64,000 nt of DNA from Burkholderia sp. WSM2230 (GTDB lineage: Bacteria > Pseudomonadota > Gammaproteobacteria > Burkholderiales > Burkholderiaceae): assembly GCF_000472445.1 (NCBI RefSeq), contig NZ_AXAJ01000013.1, positions 110,875 through 174,874 on the forward strand. Reading direction: 5' to 3'. The stretch's first letter is position 1; each line of letters opens with the position of its first letter. The position numbers were made by a program, and so were the translations under genes. This document shows positions 26,099 to 35,634 of this stretch, in pieces. Below the pieces are notes generated by a model that worked only from the letters and a program-made list of their open reading frames with translations, searched no databases and was not told the origin of the DNA.

Positions 26099-26319
26099 GT
26101 ATCATTTGGCGAATCGGCCCGTCCGTCAGCTTCTGCAGTCACGATCCACCGCCTGCACACCACGACCGTGACAGTCGGCTGCACATCAATATTTACAATC
26201 TCCGAACGGTGAGGCGGGCGGTAAAGCGGAATACGCGAAAGCTGGCGTGAGTCGCGTCAAAAAAGTCGTGGGGTATTATATGGCAAGACGTTGCCCCTCT
26301 GAATTTGCCGCCGGTTTTC

Positions 26320-27432
26320 ATGACGCTGCCCCCTTCCCAAGACTTCACACAACATTCCGGCGACAGCCGCCTCGAACTGCTCAAGGCCTGGCTGCAAGGC
26401 CATGCGGCCCACTATGCGCTCGATCTCAGCACACTCGCGCCGGCTTCGTCCGACGCCAGCTTTCGCCGCTATTTCCGGCTCGCCGGTAAGGCGGCGGAAG
26501 GCGAAAACACGGGCACACTGATCGCCGTCGACGCCCCGCCGCCCGAAAAATGCCGCGAGTTCACGCAGGTCGCGCAGTTACTCGACGCTGCCGGCGTGCA
26601 TGTGCCGCGCATTCTGGAAGTGGATGTCGACGCGGGCCTGATGCTCGTCACGGACCTCGGCACCGCGTCGTACCTCGGCGCGCTGAGCGCCGCGCAACAG
26701 GACAACGACCCGCGCCGCGCGCGCACGCTGATGCGCGACGCGCTCGACGCGCTGCTCCGCTGGCAGCTTGCCTCACGTGAAGACGTGCTGCCGCCGTTTG
26801 ACGAAGCATTCCTGCGCCGCGAGATGGAGTTGATGCCCGAGTGGTTTATCGGCAGGCACCTTGGGCGCGAAGTCGACGACAACACGCGCGGCGTGCTCGA
26901 CCGCACGTTCGCGCTGCTGATTGCAAGCGCGCGGGCGCAGCCGCAAGTGTTCATGCTGCGCGATTTCATGCCGCGCAATCTGATGGTCTGCGCCGACCCG
27001 AACGCGGCGAGCGACGCAAGCCACAAGGCCAACCCGGGCGTGCTCGACTTCCAGGACGCGGTGTACGGCCCGATCACTTACGATGTCGCGTCGCTGCTGC
27101 GCGACGCCTTCCTCAGTTGGGACGAGGAGTTCGAGCTCGACTGCTTCGTGTACTACTGGGAGCGCGCGAAAAAGGCCGGCCTGCCCGTCGACCCCGACTT
27201 CGGCGAGTTCTACCGTCAGATCGAATGGATGGGTCTGCAGCGGCACATCAAGGTGCTCGGTCTTTTCTGCCGCATCAACTATCGCGACAGCAAGCCGCAT
27301 TACATGAACGACTTGCCGCGCTTCATCGGCTATGCGCGCAAGGTGGCCGAACGCTATGCGCCGCTGCGTCCGTTCGCCAGGCTGCTCGACGATCTGGAAG
27401 GCCGTGCGAACGAAGTCGGCTACACGTTCTGA
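26320..27432 (+). CDS. amgK: N-acetylmuramate/N-acetylglucosamine 1-kinase AmgK
   Basis: AmgK phosphorylates N-acetylmuramic acid at C1 in the MurQ-independent cell-wall recycling route, feeding MurU encoded next door. The 370-residue protein has an aminoglycoside-phosphotransferase/choline-kinase fold: DASFRRYFRL and TLIAVDAPPPE in the N-lobe, a catalytic loop FMLRDFMPRNLMVC near residue 217, and the metal-binding GVLDFQDAVYGPITYDVASL. The catalytic loop keeps Asp and Asn, but the usual His before Arg-Asp is Leu. The ATG at 26320 is preferred to an in-frame TTG at 26305. Assignment rests on fold plus the murU and lptD neighbours, as in Pseudomonas. Confidence 0.88.
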   Translation: MTLPPSQDFTQHSGDSRLELLKAWLQGHAAHYALDLSTLAPASSDASFRRYFRLAGKAAEGENTGTLIAVDAPPPEKCREFTQVAQLLDAAGVHVPRILEVDVDAGLMLVTDLGTASYLGALSAAQQDNDPRRARTLMRDALDALLRWQLASREDVLPPFDEAFLRREMELMPEWFIGRHLGREVDDNTRGVLDRTFALLIASARAQPQVFMLRDFMPRNLMVCADPNAASDASHKANPGVLDFQDAVYGPITYDVASLLRDAFLSWDEEFELDCFVYYWERAKKAGLPVDPDFGEFYRQIEWMGLQRHIKVLGLFCRINYRDSKPHYMNDLPRFIGYARKVAERYAPLRPFARLLDDLEGRANEVGYTF

Positions 27433-27441
27433 ATAACCACA

Positions 27442-28149
27442 ATGTCCCTGAAAAAAGCGATGATTTTCGCCGCGGGCCGCGGCGAGCGCATGCGTCCGCT
27501 GACCGACACGTGTCCGAAGCCCTTGCTCGAAGTCGGCGGCAAGCCGCTCGTCGTCTGGCAGGTCGAACGGCTCGCGCGCGCTGGCTTTCGGACCATCGTG
27601 ATCAATCACGCATGGCTCGGCGAGCAGATCGAAGCCGCGCTCGGCGACGGTTCGCGCTGGCACGTCGAGTTGCGCTATTCGCCCGAGCATGAAGCGCTGG
27701 AAACCGCGGGCGGCATCGTGCAAGCGCTGCCGCTGCTGGAAGATCACGGCGCGAGCGAGGTGTTCGTCGCAGTGAGCGGCGACGTGTACGCAGATTTCGA
27801 TTACAGCGCATTGAACGCGCGCGCCGCCGCATTGAAGGCTTTGCCGGAACCCGGCATGCACCTCGTGATGGTGCCGAATCCGCCGTTTCATCCGGAAGGT
27901 GACTTTGCGCTCACGGACAGTGTTCTCTCGCTCGACGCCGGGCCGCGCTTCACGTTCGGCAATATCGGGCTCTACGACACGCGCATGTTCCGCGACCTGC
28001 CGCGCGGCACACGGCGCGCGCTCAGGCCGTACTACCGCGAAACAATCGCACGCGGCCTCGCGACCGGCGAGCTATACGAGGGCTTGTGGGAAAACGTCGG
28101 TACGCCCGCGCAGCTCGAGCAACTCGATCGGCGTTTGCGCGCGCGCTGA
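27442..28149 (+). CDS. murU: N-acetylmuramate alpha-1-phosphate uridylyltransferase MurU
   Basis: MurU transfers UMP to MurNAc-1-phosphate to give UDP-MurNAc, bypassing de novo MurA/MurB and therefore conferring some fosfomycin tolerance where the pathway operates. The 235-residue nucleotidyltransferase carries the signature GRGERMRPLTDTCPKPLLEV at residues 10-29 and VAVSGDVYADFDY (metal-binding Asp) near 112. The GNIGLYDTRMF segment is near residue 175. It starts nine bases after amgK, so the two are co-transcribed. Convergent with the ABC transporter gene. Confidence 0.92.
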   Translation: MSLKKAMIFAAGRGERMRPLTDTCPKPLLEVGGKPLVVWQVERLARAGFRTIVINHAWLGEQIEAALGDGSRWHVELRYSPEHEALETAGGIVQALPLLEDHGASEVFVAVSGDVYADFDYSALNARAAALKALPEPGMHLVMVPNPPFHPEGDFALTDSVLSLDAGPRFTFGNIGLYDTRMFRDLPRGTRRALRPYYRETIARGLATGELYEGLWENVGTPAQLEQLDRRLRAR

Positions 28150-28176
28150 GCGCCGCAATCTGTCGATACGGCGCGT

Positions 28177-30087
28177 TCAGCGCGCCGACAGGTCCGCGTT
28201 GTCAGGCACCGCTGCAGCGCCGGCATTCTCCGCAGCTTCTGAAGCCTCGGCCGCGCGTTGCTGCTGCAGCGCCCACATCTGCGCGAACAGGCCATTCGCG
28301 CGCAACAGCTCGGCGTGCGTGCCGCGTTCCACGATGCGCCCCTTGTCCATCACGATGATCTGCTGAGCGTGCACGACAGTGGAAAGCCGGTGCGCGATGA
28401 TAAGCGTCGTGCGTTCGCGCGCGATCTGATCGAGTTCGTGCTGGATGGCGCGCTCCGAACGCGAATCGAGCGCCGAGGTGGCCTCGTCGAACAGCAGAAT
28501 GGGCGGATTCTTCAGGATGGTCCGCGCAATCGCGACGCGCTGCTTTTCGCCGCCAGATAGCTTAAGGCCCCGCTCGCCGACCGGCGTGTCGTAGCCCTTC
28601 GGCAGTCCTTCGATGAACTCGTGAATATGCGCGGCGCGCGCCGCCGCTATCACTTCGTCGCGCGTCGCCGAAGGCCTTCCATAGGCGATGTTGTAGTAGA
28701 TCGAATCGTTGAACAGCACCGTGTCCTGCGGCACGATTCCAATCGACGCGCGCAGCGAGGCCTGCGCGACGTTGCGAATATCCTGACCGTCGATGGTAAT
28801 CGCGCCGCCGGTCGCGCGATCCAGATCGTAGAAGCGGAACATCAACCGCGCGAGCGTCGACTTGCCCGAGCCGCTGTGCCCGACCACCGCAGTCGTGGTG
28901 CCGGCCGGAATGGTAAAACTCACGTCGTGGAGAATCTGCCGTGCCGGCTCATATGAGAAGTTCACGTGTTCGAAGCGAACTTGCGCACCGCTCACCTGCA
29001 ACGCGGGCGCGTCCGGCACGTCGGGCACTTCCTGCGCGGCGCCGAGAAGTGTGAACATGCGGTCCATGTCGGTGAGGCTTTGCTTCAGCTCGCGATACAC
29101 GACGCCGAGGAAATTCAGCGGAATATAAAGCTGCAACATGAATGTGTTGATCAGCACGAGATCGCCGAGCGTGAGGCGCCCGGCCATCACGCCTTCGGTT
29201 GCGCGCCACAGAATGAACACGAGCCCCGTGCCGATAATCGCCTGCTGCCCGAAGTTCAGCGCCGACAGAGAGCGCTGCGACTTGATCGCCGCCGTGCGAT
29301 AGCGCTTCAGGTTTTCGTCGTAGCGGCTCGCTTCCCACTCCTCATTGCCGAAGTACTTGACGGTCTCGTAGTTGAGCAGCGAGTCGATTGCGCGTGAGTT
29401 CGCCTTCGAGTCGAGATCGTTCATCGTGCGGCGAAAATGCGTGCGCCACTCGGTCACCTTCACCGTGAACACGATGTACACGGCCAGCGCCACAAACGTG
29501 ACCACCGCGTAATACGCCTCGTATTTGACGACGAAAAAGCCCAGCACGAGGCCGACTTCCACAAGCGTCGGCAGAATGCTGTACAGCGAATAAGAAATGA
29601 GCTGGGTGATGCCGCGCGTGCCGCGTTCGATGTCGCGCGACATGCCGCCCGTTTGCCGCTCAAGATGAAAACGCAACGACAGGCCATGCAGATGCCGGAA
29701 CACCTTGAGCGCGAGTTGGCGCACGGCGCTCTCGGTGACTTTGGAAAAAAGCATCTCGCGCAACTCGGTGAAGAGCGACGTGGAGAGCCGCACCACCGCA
29801 TACGCGACCACCAGCAGCCCGACGCCACCGAGCAAAACGATCCCGGGCGAATCGTGCGCGCGGCCGAGCGCAGTGAGATGCTGCACAGACGCGAGGCTGT
29901 CGACGATCCGCTTCATCACGATCGGCACGCCCAGGTTGGCGACCTTGGCGCCGATCAGGCAGCTCAACGCGAACACGACGCGCCATTTGTACGTGGCGAG
30001 ATACGGCAGCAGCGACAGGATCGTCTGCCAGTCGTTGCGCGGCTGGGTGGAAATTGGCGAAGGTTCGGACGGAAGCGAGCGGCGCAT
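28177..30087 (-). CDS. Atm1/ABCB-type ABC exporter (fused permease and ATPase)
   Basis: The 636-residue half-transporter has six transmembrane helices (about residues 25-330) and one ATPase domain. Walker A is GHSGSGKSTLARL, the signature is LSGGEKQRVAIART, and Walker B is ILLFDEATSALDS, followed by the H-loop IIAHRLSTV. The membrane part, with FHLERQTGGMSRDIERGTRG and NYETVKYFGNEEWE, is characteristic of the Atm1/HMT1 group, which exports glutathione-linked sulfur or metal species; that substrate assignment is from the family only. The ATG at 30087 was chosen because the longer open frame is unlike transporter sequence. It is divergent from the thioesterase gene (30289). Confidence 0.9.
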   Translation of the reverse strand: MRRSLPSEPSPISTQPRNDWQTILSLLPYLATYKWRVVFALSCLIGAKVANLGVPIVMKRIVDSLASVQHLTALGRAHDSPGIVLLGGVGLLVVAYAVVRLSTSLFTELREMLFSKVTESAVRQLALKVFRHLHGLSLRFHLERQTGGMSRDIERGTRGITQLISYSLYSILPTLVEVGLVLGFFVVKYEAYYAVVTFVALAVYIVFTVKVTEWRTHFRRTMNDLDSKANSRAIDSLLNYETVKYFGNEEWEASRYDENLKRYRTAAIKSQRSLSALNFGQQAIIGTGLVFILWRATEGVMAGRLTLGDLVLINTFMLQLYIPLNFLGVVYRELKQSLTDMDRMFTLLGAAQEVPDVPDAPALQVSGAQVRFEHVNFSYEPARQILHDVSFTIPAGTTTAVVGHSGSGKSTLARLMFRFYDLDRATGGAITIDGQDIRNVAQASLRASIGIVPQDTVLFNDSIYYNIAYGRPSATRDEVIAAARAAHIHEFIEGLPKGYDTPVGERGLKLSGGEKQRVAIARTILKNPPILLFDEATSALDSRSERAIQHELDQIARERTTLIIAHRLSTVVHAQQIIVMDKGRIVERGTHAELLRANGLFAQMWALQQQRAAEASEAAENAGAAAVPDNADLSAR

Positions 30088-30288
30088 GGGTTCGGCTGGG
30101 GAGGAGGTGGAAATGCCGGAGTTCGCAGCGGCCGCCGAGCGCAGCGCGCGCGTGGGCGCACTTGCCCGCACACGGCTGGTCGCGCAACCTCGCTGGGCGC
30201 TTTCCCGTACAATTCCTGATCTTTGTATTGTCGCAGAAGCCGGCTGGCGCCGCTTTCGCCAGCTATCCAGCATTTCCAGGGTACCCCG

Positions 30289-30684
30289 ATGACCGACCTT
30301 CTCCAACTCCCGCAAAAGCCTTGCGCGCTGCGCGTCATGCCGCAACCGGCGGACGCCAATATTCACGGCGACGTGTTCGGCGGCTGGATCATGGCGCAAG
30401 TGGACATTGCCGGCTCGATTCCGGCAAGCCGCCGCGCGAATGGACGAGTCGCGACCATCGCGGTTAATTCGTTCCTGTTCAAGCAGCCGGTATTCGTCGG
30501 CGATCTGCTGAGTTTTTATGCGGACATCGTGAAGACGGGCAATACGTCCATCACCGTTTCCGTCGAGGTCTACGCGCAACGCATGAGCCTCGCGCAAGAC
30601 ATCGTGAAGGTGACCGAGGCCACGCTGACCTACGTCGCCACCGACAGCGACCGCCGCCCGCGCGCGCTGCCCGCGCTAGATTGA
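30289..30684 (+). CDS. Acyl-CoA thioesterase (hotdog fold, YciA-like)
   Basis: The 131-residue protein is a single hotdog domain. The conserved helix and active-site segment reads ANIHGDVFGGWIMAQVDIAG (Asp in HGDVFGG), followed by ATIAVNSFLFKQPVFVGDLL and the TSITVSVEVYAQR strand. YciA-type enzymes hydrolyse a broad range of acyl-CoA esters. The start at 30289 is directly before MTDLLQLPQKPCALRV, as in the family. It is convergent with the LysR gene across 61 bp. It may serve the same acyl-CoA pool as the beta-oxidation operon 7 kb away, but no linkage is visible. Confidence 0.88.
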   Translation: MTDLLQLPQKPCALRVMPQPADANIHGDVFGGWIMAQVDIAGSIPASRRANGRVATIAVNSFLFKQPVFVGDLLSFYADIVKTGNTSITVSVEVYAQRMSLAQDIVKVTEATLTYVATDSDRRPRALPALD

Positions 30685-30745
30685 GTAGCGCCGACGGGCA
30701 ACGCAGACCGCCAACGCCGACTGCGCCGCGCGCCTCATCGCGGCA

Positions 30746-31666
30746 CTATTGATCCGCCGGCGCCGCGTTACCTCGCAAATACGCGTCGACCTGCCCTTCG
30801 ATCCACTGCGCGAAATGCGCCTGCTGCGCGGTGAGCGTTTCGCGCTGCTGCCACACGAGCCAGTACGGATAGCGATAAGGCACGCGAACCGGCGTGATCT
30901 GCACCAGTTCGCCGCGAGCGAGCGCATGCGCCACCAGGCTGCGCCGCTCGAGCGCAACGCCCTGGCCGAGCAACACCGCGCCGATCACCACGTTAGAGTC
31001 GTTCGCGGACAACACCACGCGCGCGGCAGCCGGTTGCGCCACTCGAGCCGCGACACACCAGTCCGCCCACGGCGCGTCGGGACTCGAAATCAGCGGACAC
31101 GCAATCACCTCTTCGGCCGTCGCCGGAAAGCGGCCATTTGGCGCGAGCGCGAAATGCGGCGCGGCGACCACGATCATTTCATCGTCGAATAGTTTTTGCT
31201 GGGCGACGTCGGGCCAATGGCCCTGCCCCATGCGAATGCCGATATCGCTCGCGCCGTGGCGCAAGTCTTCGAGCTGCAAACTCGTGACAAGACGAACCCG
31301 GTAATACGGATGCGCATCGCGAAAGCCCGGCAAACGCGGCACGAGCCAATGCTGCGCGAACGACGGCAAGGTCGCGATCACCAGTTCGCTGTCGTGCGGA
31401 CGCGCGAGCACGCGGCGCGTGGCCTGCGTGATGTCGCGCAGCGCCGTGCGAATCTCGAGCGCGTAGAGGCGTCCTTCTTCGGTCGGACGCAGACCGCGCG
31501 CCTCGCGCACGAAGAGCGCCACGCCCAGCGCCTCTTCGAGCGCCCTGATCTGCTGGCTCACCGCCGAATGGGTGACGTGCAGTTCGCGGGCGGCCTGCGT
31601 CACGCCGCCAAGGCGCGCGACGGCCTCGAAGCAGCGCAGAGCGGTCACGGGCGGAATGGGTTTCAT
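30746..31666 (-). CDS. LysR-family transcriptional regulator (GcvA-like)
   Basis: The 306-residue protein has the N-terminal LysR winged HTH (PVTALRCFEAVARLGGVTQA, then LHVTHSAVSQQIRALEEALG) and a C-terminal periplasmic-binding-like effector domain of the GcvA subgroup. That subgroup often carries SDIGIRMGQGHWPDV, as seen here near residue 140. It is divergent from a glutathione S-transferase gene, 170 bp away, which is the usual LysR-target layout. A TGAGG-N9-CCTCA dyad in that gap (31740-31758) may be its operator. The effector is unknown. Confidence 0.9.
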   Translation of the reverse strand: MKPIPPVTALRCFEAVARLGGVTQAARELHVTHSAVSQQIRALEEALGVALFVREARGLRPTEEGRLYALEIRTALRDITQATRRVLARPHDSELVIATLPSFAQHWLVPRLPGFRDAHPYYRVRLVTSLQLEDLRHGASDIGIRMGQGHWPDVAQQKLFDDEMIVVAAPHFALAPNGRFPATAEEVIACPLISSPDAPWADWCVAARVAQPAAARVVLSANDSNVVIGAVLLGQGVALERRSLVAHALARGELVQITPVRVPYRYPYWLVWQQRETLTAQQAHFAQWIEGQVDAYLRGNAAPADQ

Positions 31667-31739
31667 GTAAGAGATTCTGACGTAAACCGTCGATTATTTT
31701 CGCTTTTTCTGGCGCGCGGAGACGCTTAATCTATTGCGT

Positions 31740-31758
31740 TGAGGTGTGCTGCGCCTCA
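31740..31758. promoter_or_regulatory. Dyad in LysR/GST divergent region (candidate LysR site)
   Basis: TGAGG (31740-31744) is mirrored by CCTCA (31754-31758) with nine bases between. The size and location between the lysR and GST start codons fit a LysR-type box, but arms of five bases can arise by chance at this GC content. Confidence 0.3.
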
Positions 31759-31836
31759 CCGTATTGCATCGACAACACGCCATAGAAGCGGCGGCAAGTG
31801 TCGGCGCATCATGAAAGAACCTCTAACGGAAAAGAC

Positions 31837-32451
31837 ATGAAACTGATCGGAATGCTCGACTCGCCTTACGTGCGCCGGGTGGCTATCTGCATGAAGATGC
31901 TCAATCTGGACTTCGAACACGCGCCGATTTCGGTGTTCAGCACCTACGACCAGTTCGCGGCCATCAACCCGGTCGTGAAGGCGCCGACGCTCGTCGCTGA
32001 CAATGGCAAGACGGTGATGGACTCGACGGTGATATTGCAGTACCTCGCGTCGCTTGCGGGCCCCGAGCAGCGGCTATTTCCATCGCGTCCCGACGACTGC
32101 CTGCGCGCCGCCCGCCTGACCGGGCTCGCGCTCGCCGCGTGCGACAAGACCGTGCAGATCGTCTACGAACGCAATCTGCGGCCTCTCGACAAGCAGCATG
32201 AACCGTGGATGGACCGTGTGCGCGGGCAAGTGCTCGCCGCGTATGCCGAGCTCGAACGGGAAGCGGCGGCGGCGCCGTTGCCGACCCGCATCGAGCAGTT
32301 TGGCGCGGCCGAGGTCACGCTCGCGGTCGCCTGGAATTTCACGCAGATGATGCTGCCGCAGATTGTCAGCGCGAACGCGCATCCGCATTTGCAGGCGTTT
32401 TCGGCGGCGGCGGAACAGTTGCCGGTTTTCGTGAGCACGCCGGCGGTGTGA
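31837..32451 (+). CDS. Glutathione S-transferase family protein
   Basis: The 204-residue protein has a thioredoxin-like N-domain (MKLIGMLDSPYVRRVAICMK, Ser9 a possible catalytic residue; the cis-Pro is in VVKAPTLVAD; DSTVILQYLASL binds the glutathione gamma-glutamyl group) and an all-helical C-domain. It resembles the YibF-like GSTs. Substrate unknown. The ATG at 31837 is preceded by an A-rich stretch (ACGGAAAAGAC) and opens the family sequence; an in-frame start at 31798 is less likely. It is divergent from the LysR gene, its likely regulator. Confidence 0.88.
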   Translation: MKLIGMLDSPYVRRVAICMKMLNLDFEHAPISVFSTYDQFAAINPVVKAPTLVADNGKTVMDSTVILQYLASLAGPEQRLFPSRPDDCLRAARLTGLALAACDKTVQIVYERNLRPLDKQHEPWMDRVRGQVLAAYAELEREAAAAPLPTRIEQFGAAEVTLAVAWNFTQMMLPQIVSANAHPHLQAFSAAAEQLPVFVSTPAV

Positions 32452-32523
32452 GGCAGCGCAGCGGCACGCGGCCACGCACCAGCAACGCGCGGCCTCGTCA
32501 TCGCCGCGCCGTCTGCCGCGGCT

Positions 32524-35500
32524 TTACACCATCGCCGGTTCGCGCGCCGTGCCGCCCTTCATCAGTTCAGAAATGGCGTCCGTCGACAAAGGCTTCGCGA
32601 AGTAGAAGCCTTGCATCTCGTCACAGGCGCGCTCCTTCAGAAAGTCCAGCTGCGCCGAAGTCTCCACGCCTTCCGCAATCACCTGCAGCTTCAGCGAATG
32701 CGCGAGCGCGATGATCGCCGAGGTAATGGTCTCGTCGTCGCCTGAAATGCCGATGTCGGACACGAACGAGCGGTCGATCTTCAGCCGGTCCACCGGAAAA
32801 CGTTTCAGATAGCTGAGGCTCGAATAGCCGGTGCCGAAGTCGTCGATCGCAAGGCCGATGCCGAGCGCACTCAGTTCGTTGAGCATGGACACGGCTTCTT
32901 CCGCGTTGCGCATGATCGCGCTTTCGGTCAGCTCCAGTTCCAGGTACTGCGGCTCGAGCCCGGTTTCGTCGAGCACCTGCATCACGAGCTTGGCGATATC
33001 GCGCTGCTGGAACACGCGCGCCGACAGATTCACGGAGACGCGCGCCGGCGGCAAGCCCAGGTCTTGCCACTCCTTGTTCTGACGACACGCTTCGCGCAGC
33101 ACCCATTCGGACAGCGGACCGATCAGCCCGCTCTCCTCGGCCACCGGGATGAACGACGACGGCGGCACGAGCCCGACTTCGGGATCGCGCCAGCGCACCA
33201 GCGCCTCGGTGCCGACAATCTGTCCCGTGTGAATATCCACTTGCGGCTGATAGTGCAGCAGGAACTGATTGTCGCGCAGCGCGCGCCGCAAACGCCGCTC
33301 GAGATTCAGTCGCGCGCCCGCGCTCGCGTTCATCTCCGGCTGATAGAACTGGAACGTGTTGCGGCCCATGTCCTTCGCGCGATACATCGCGAGGTCGGCC
33401 TTTTTCATCAGCGTTTCTGCGTCGTCGCCGTCTTGCGGGAAAAGGCTCGCGCCCATGCTGCAGCCGACGTACAGCTCAGTGCCGTCGAGCCACACCGGCT
33501 CTGAAATCGACGTGCGCACGCGCTCCATCCACGCAATCAGCGATTGTTCGTCGACCGTATCGGTCATCACGATCACAAACTCGTCGCCACCGTGGCGCGC
33601 GACCGTATCGCTGGTTCGCGTGCAGCGCGCGAGCCGCTCCGCCACGACACCGAGCAACCGGTCGCCGACGCTGTGGCCCAAGCTGTCGTTCACGTTCTTG
33701 AAACCGTCGAGGTCCATGAACACCACGGCGACCCCCTTGTGCTGCCGCTGCGCGACGATCAGCGCGTGCTGCAGACGGTCGCGCAGCAGGTTGCGGTTGG
33801 GCAGGCGCGTGAGGCTGTCATAGTTCGCCTGATATTCGAGCTGCTCCTGATAGCGCATCAGGTCGGTCACGTCGTTGATCACGCCGATGTGATGCGTGAT
33901 CACGCCCTCCGCATTCGGCACCGGCGCAATGAAGAGCTGATTCCAGAACAGCGCACCGTCCTTGCGATAGTTGCGCACCACCGCGCTCACTTCGCGATTG
34001 GCGGCGAGCGCCTCGCGAATCAGCGCGACGCCTTCCTGCTCGCGATCGTCGCGTTGCAGCACGCGGCAATCGTGGCCGATCACTTCGGCGGGATCGTAGC
34101 CTGTGATGCGCATGAAGGCCGGATTCACATATTCGATCAGATTGCCCGCCGGCGAAGGCGCAGTGATCAGAATCGCGTTGACGCTCGCATCGAGCGCGCG
34201 GCTTTGCAGGCGCAGCGCGAGATCCGCACGCTTGCGTTCAGTGATGTCGGTGTAAGAGCCGAGCACGCCGATCACGCGGCCGTCGCCGTCGGTGAACGGC
34301 AGTTTGCTAGTAACCGTCGTGCGGTGCACGCCGTCGATCACCACGTCAACTTCGAAATTCATCTTCGGTACGCCGGTGTCGACCACTTCCTTGTCGTGCG
34401 CGTTGAGCAACTCGGCGAACGCGCGCCACGGCATGTCCGCGTCGCTCTTGCCGACCACCTGCTCGGGATACGACAGCCCCGCGTCGCGCGCGAACGCCAT
34501 GTTGCAGCCGAGATAGCGCGACTCCAGGTCCTTCCAGAAAATACGCTGCGGGATGTTGTCGATCACCGCTTCGAGCATCTGATTGGAGCGCTGCGCCTCG
34601 GCTTCGGCATTGATCTGCTCGGTGACGTCGTCGGCGAGAACAAAAAACGCCGCGCGGCCCATGAAGTTCAGCGCGTGATACGAAATGTCCGCGCTGATCA
34701 CGGAGCCGTCCTTGCGCCGGTGATGCCAGATGCCCGCCATCGTGCGGCCACGCTGCCCGCTATCGGTGCGCAGCAGATGCGACTCGAGCCGCCCGATCTC
34801 GTCGTTTGGCCGGATGTCGCGAATCGTCATGTCGAGAAACTCGCTCTCCGAATAGCCGTACTGCTGGATCGCAGCCGAATTGACGGCGAGAAAGCGCAGC
34901 GTTTCGCGATCGAAGATATACATCGGCACGGGATGATCGTCGAACAGGCTGCGAAAGCGCTCGTCATTACGGCCCAGCGCACGCACGCTGTGCAGCTTCT
35001 TGCGCGCGCTGCTCTCGCGTGCCCCGAAGGTGAAGATCAGAAGCGCGCTGCCAGCGAGCATGGTCAAGATCAGCAGCAGGGTCACGCGCCGCCGCTCCTT
35101 CGACGACGCGGCAAGCGACAGATCCAGCGCGCGGTTCTCAGCGGCCCGGAGGGCGTCGAGGCCCGCCTCGACGCGTTGCAACCGGAGCCCCACATGCATG
35201 TAGGACGCGGCACCCCGCTCGCGCGAGGCAGCCGGGTCCTGTGCGTCGCGCGCGAGCAGCGCATCGTCGATGTCGCGTTGCAGAGCGTCGCGGTCAGCGG
35301 CGACCTGCGCCAGCGTGGCGAGCATGGCCGGCTCGGCGGCCAGTTGGCCGCGCAACACGCTTTCCAGACTGGCGAGCGTCGTGCTCATCGTCGTGGCGGC
35401 GTCGATGGGTGCCGCTTTGCCGGAAGCCTCGAAGCGGGCGAGCGCAGCGGTGCCGCCGTCCAGCGCCGACTGATAGGCGTCGAGGCTCTGGCGAACGCGC

Positions 35501-35634
35501 GTCGAATGCAGCATGCGCGCGTCGGCCTCGTGCTGGCCGGCGATCTGCAAGCACGCAACGAACGCGTTTGCGCCAAGCGCGACAGCCACGACCGCTATGT
35601 TGATCAGCAGCCGCTTCGAGATGAAAGGAGTCAT
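32524..35634 (-). CDS. Membrane PAS-PAS-PAS-GGDEF-EAL cyclic-di-GMP enzyme
   Basis: A 1036-residue bifunctional signalling protein. Approximate order: TM helix 9-31, helical sensor (CHASE3-like) 38-180, TM helix 185-205, PAS 225-345 (FRSLFDDHPVPMYIFDRETL), PAS 355-475 (MLEAVIDNIPQRIFWKDLES), PAS 480-605 (NPAFMRITGYDPAEVIGHD), GGDEF 610-780, EAL 790-1030. The diguanylate cyclase motif GGDEF is intact, with an RTSD inhibitory (I-) site five residues before it. The phosphodiesterase motif GTEALVRW and the DDFGTGYSSLSYLKRFP metal loop are also intact. Both activities are therefore possible. The start at 35634 puts the first TM helix at the N-terminus. It has no operon partner. Confidence 0.92.
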   Translation of the reverse strand: MTPFISKRLLINIAVVAVALGANAFVACLQIAGQHEADARMLHSTRVRQSLDAYQSALDGGTAALARFEASGKAAPIDAATTMSTTLASLESVLRGQLAAEPAMLATLAQVAADRDALQRDIDDALLARDAQDPAASRERGAASYMHVGLRLQRVEAGLDALRAAENRALDLSLAASSKERRRVTLLLILTMLAGSALLIFTFGARESSARKKLHSVRALGRNDERFRSLFDDHPVPMYIFDRETLRFLAVNSAAIQQYGYSESEFLDMTIRDIRPNDEIGRLESHLLRTDSGQRGRTMAGIWHHRRKDGSVISADISYHALNFMGRAAFFVLADDVTEQINAEAEAQRSNQMLEAVIDNIPQRIFWKDLESRYLGCNMAFARDAGLSYPEQVVGKSDADMPWRAFAELLNAHDKEVVDTGVPKMNFEVDVVIDGVHRTTVTSKLPFTDGDGRVIGVLGSYTDITERKRADLALRLQSRALDASVNAILITAPSPAGNLIEYVNPAFMRITGYDPAEVIGHDCRVLQRDDREQEGVALIREALAANREVSAVVRNYRKDGALFWNQLFIAPVPNAEGVITHHIGVINDVTDLMRYQEQLEYQANYDSLTRLPNRNLLRDRLQHALIVAQRQHKGVAVVFMDLDGFKNVNDSLGHSVGDRLLGVVAERLARCTRTSDTVARHGGDEFVIVMTDTVDEQSLIAWMERVRTSISEPVWLDGTELYVGCSMGASLFPQDGDDAETLMKKADLAMYRAKDMGRNTFQFYQPEMNASAGARLNLERRLRRALRDNQFLLHYQPQVDIHTGQIVGTEALVRWRDPEVGLVPPSSFIPVAEESGLIGPLSEWVLREACRQNKEWQDLGLPPARVSVNLSARVFQQRDIAKLVMQVLDETGLEPQYLELELTESAIMRNAEEAVSMLNELSALGIGLAIDDFGTGYSSLSYLKRFPVDRLKIDRSFVSDIGISGDDETITSAIIALAHSLKLQVIAEGVETSAQLDFLKERACDEMQGFYFAKPLSTDAISELMKGGTAREPAMV

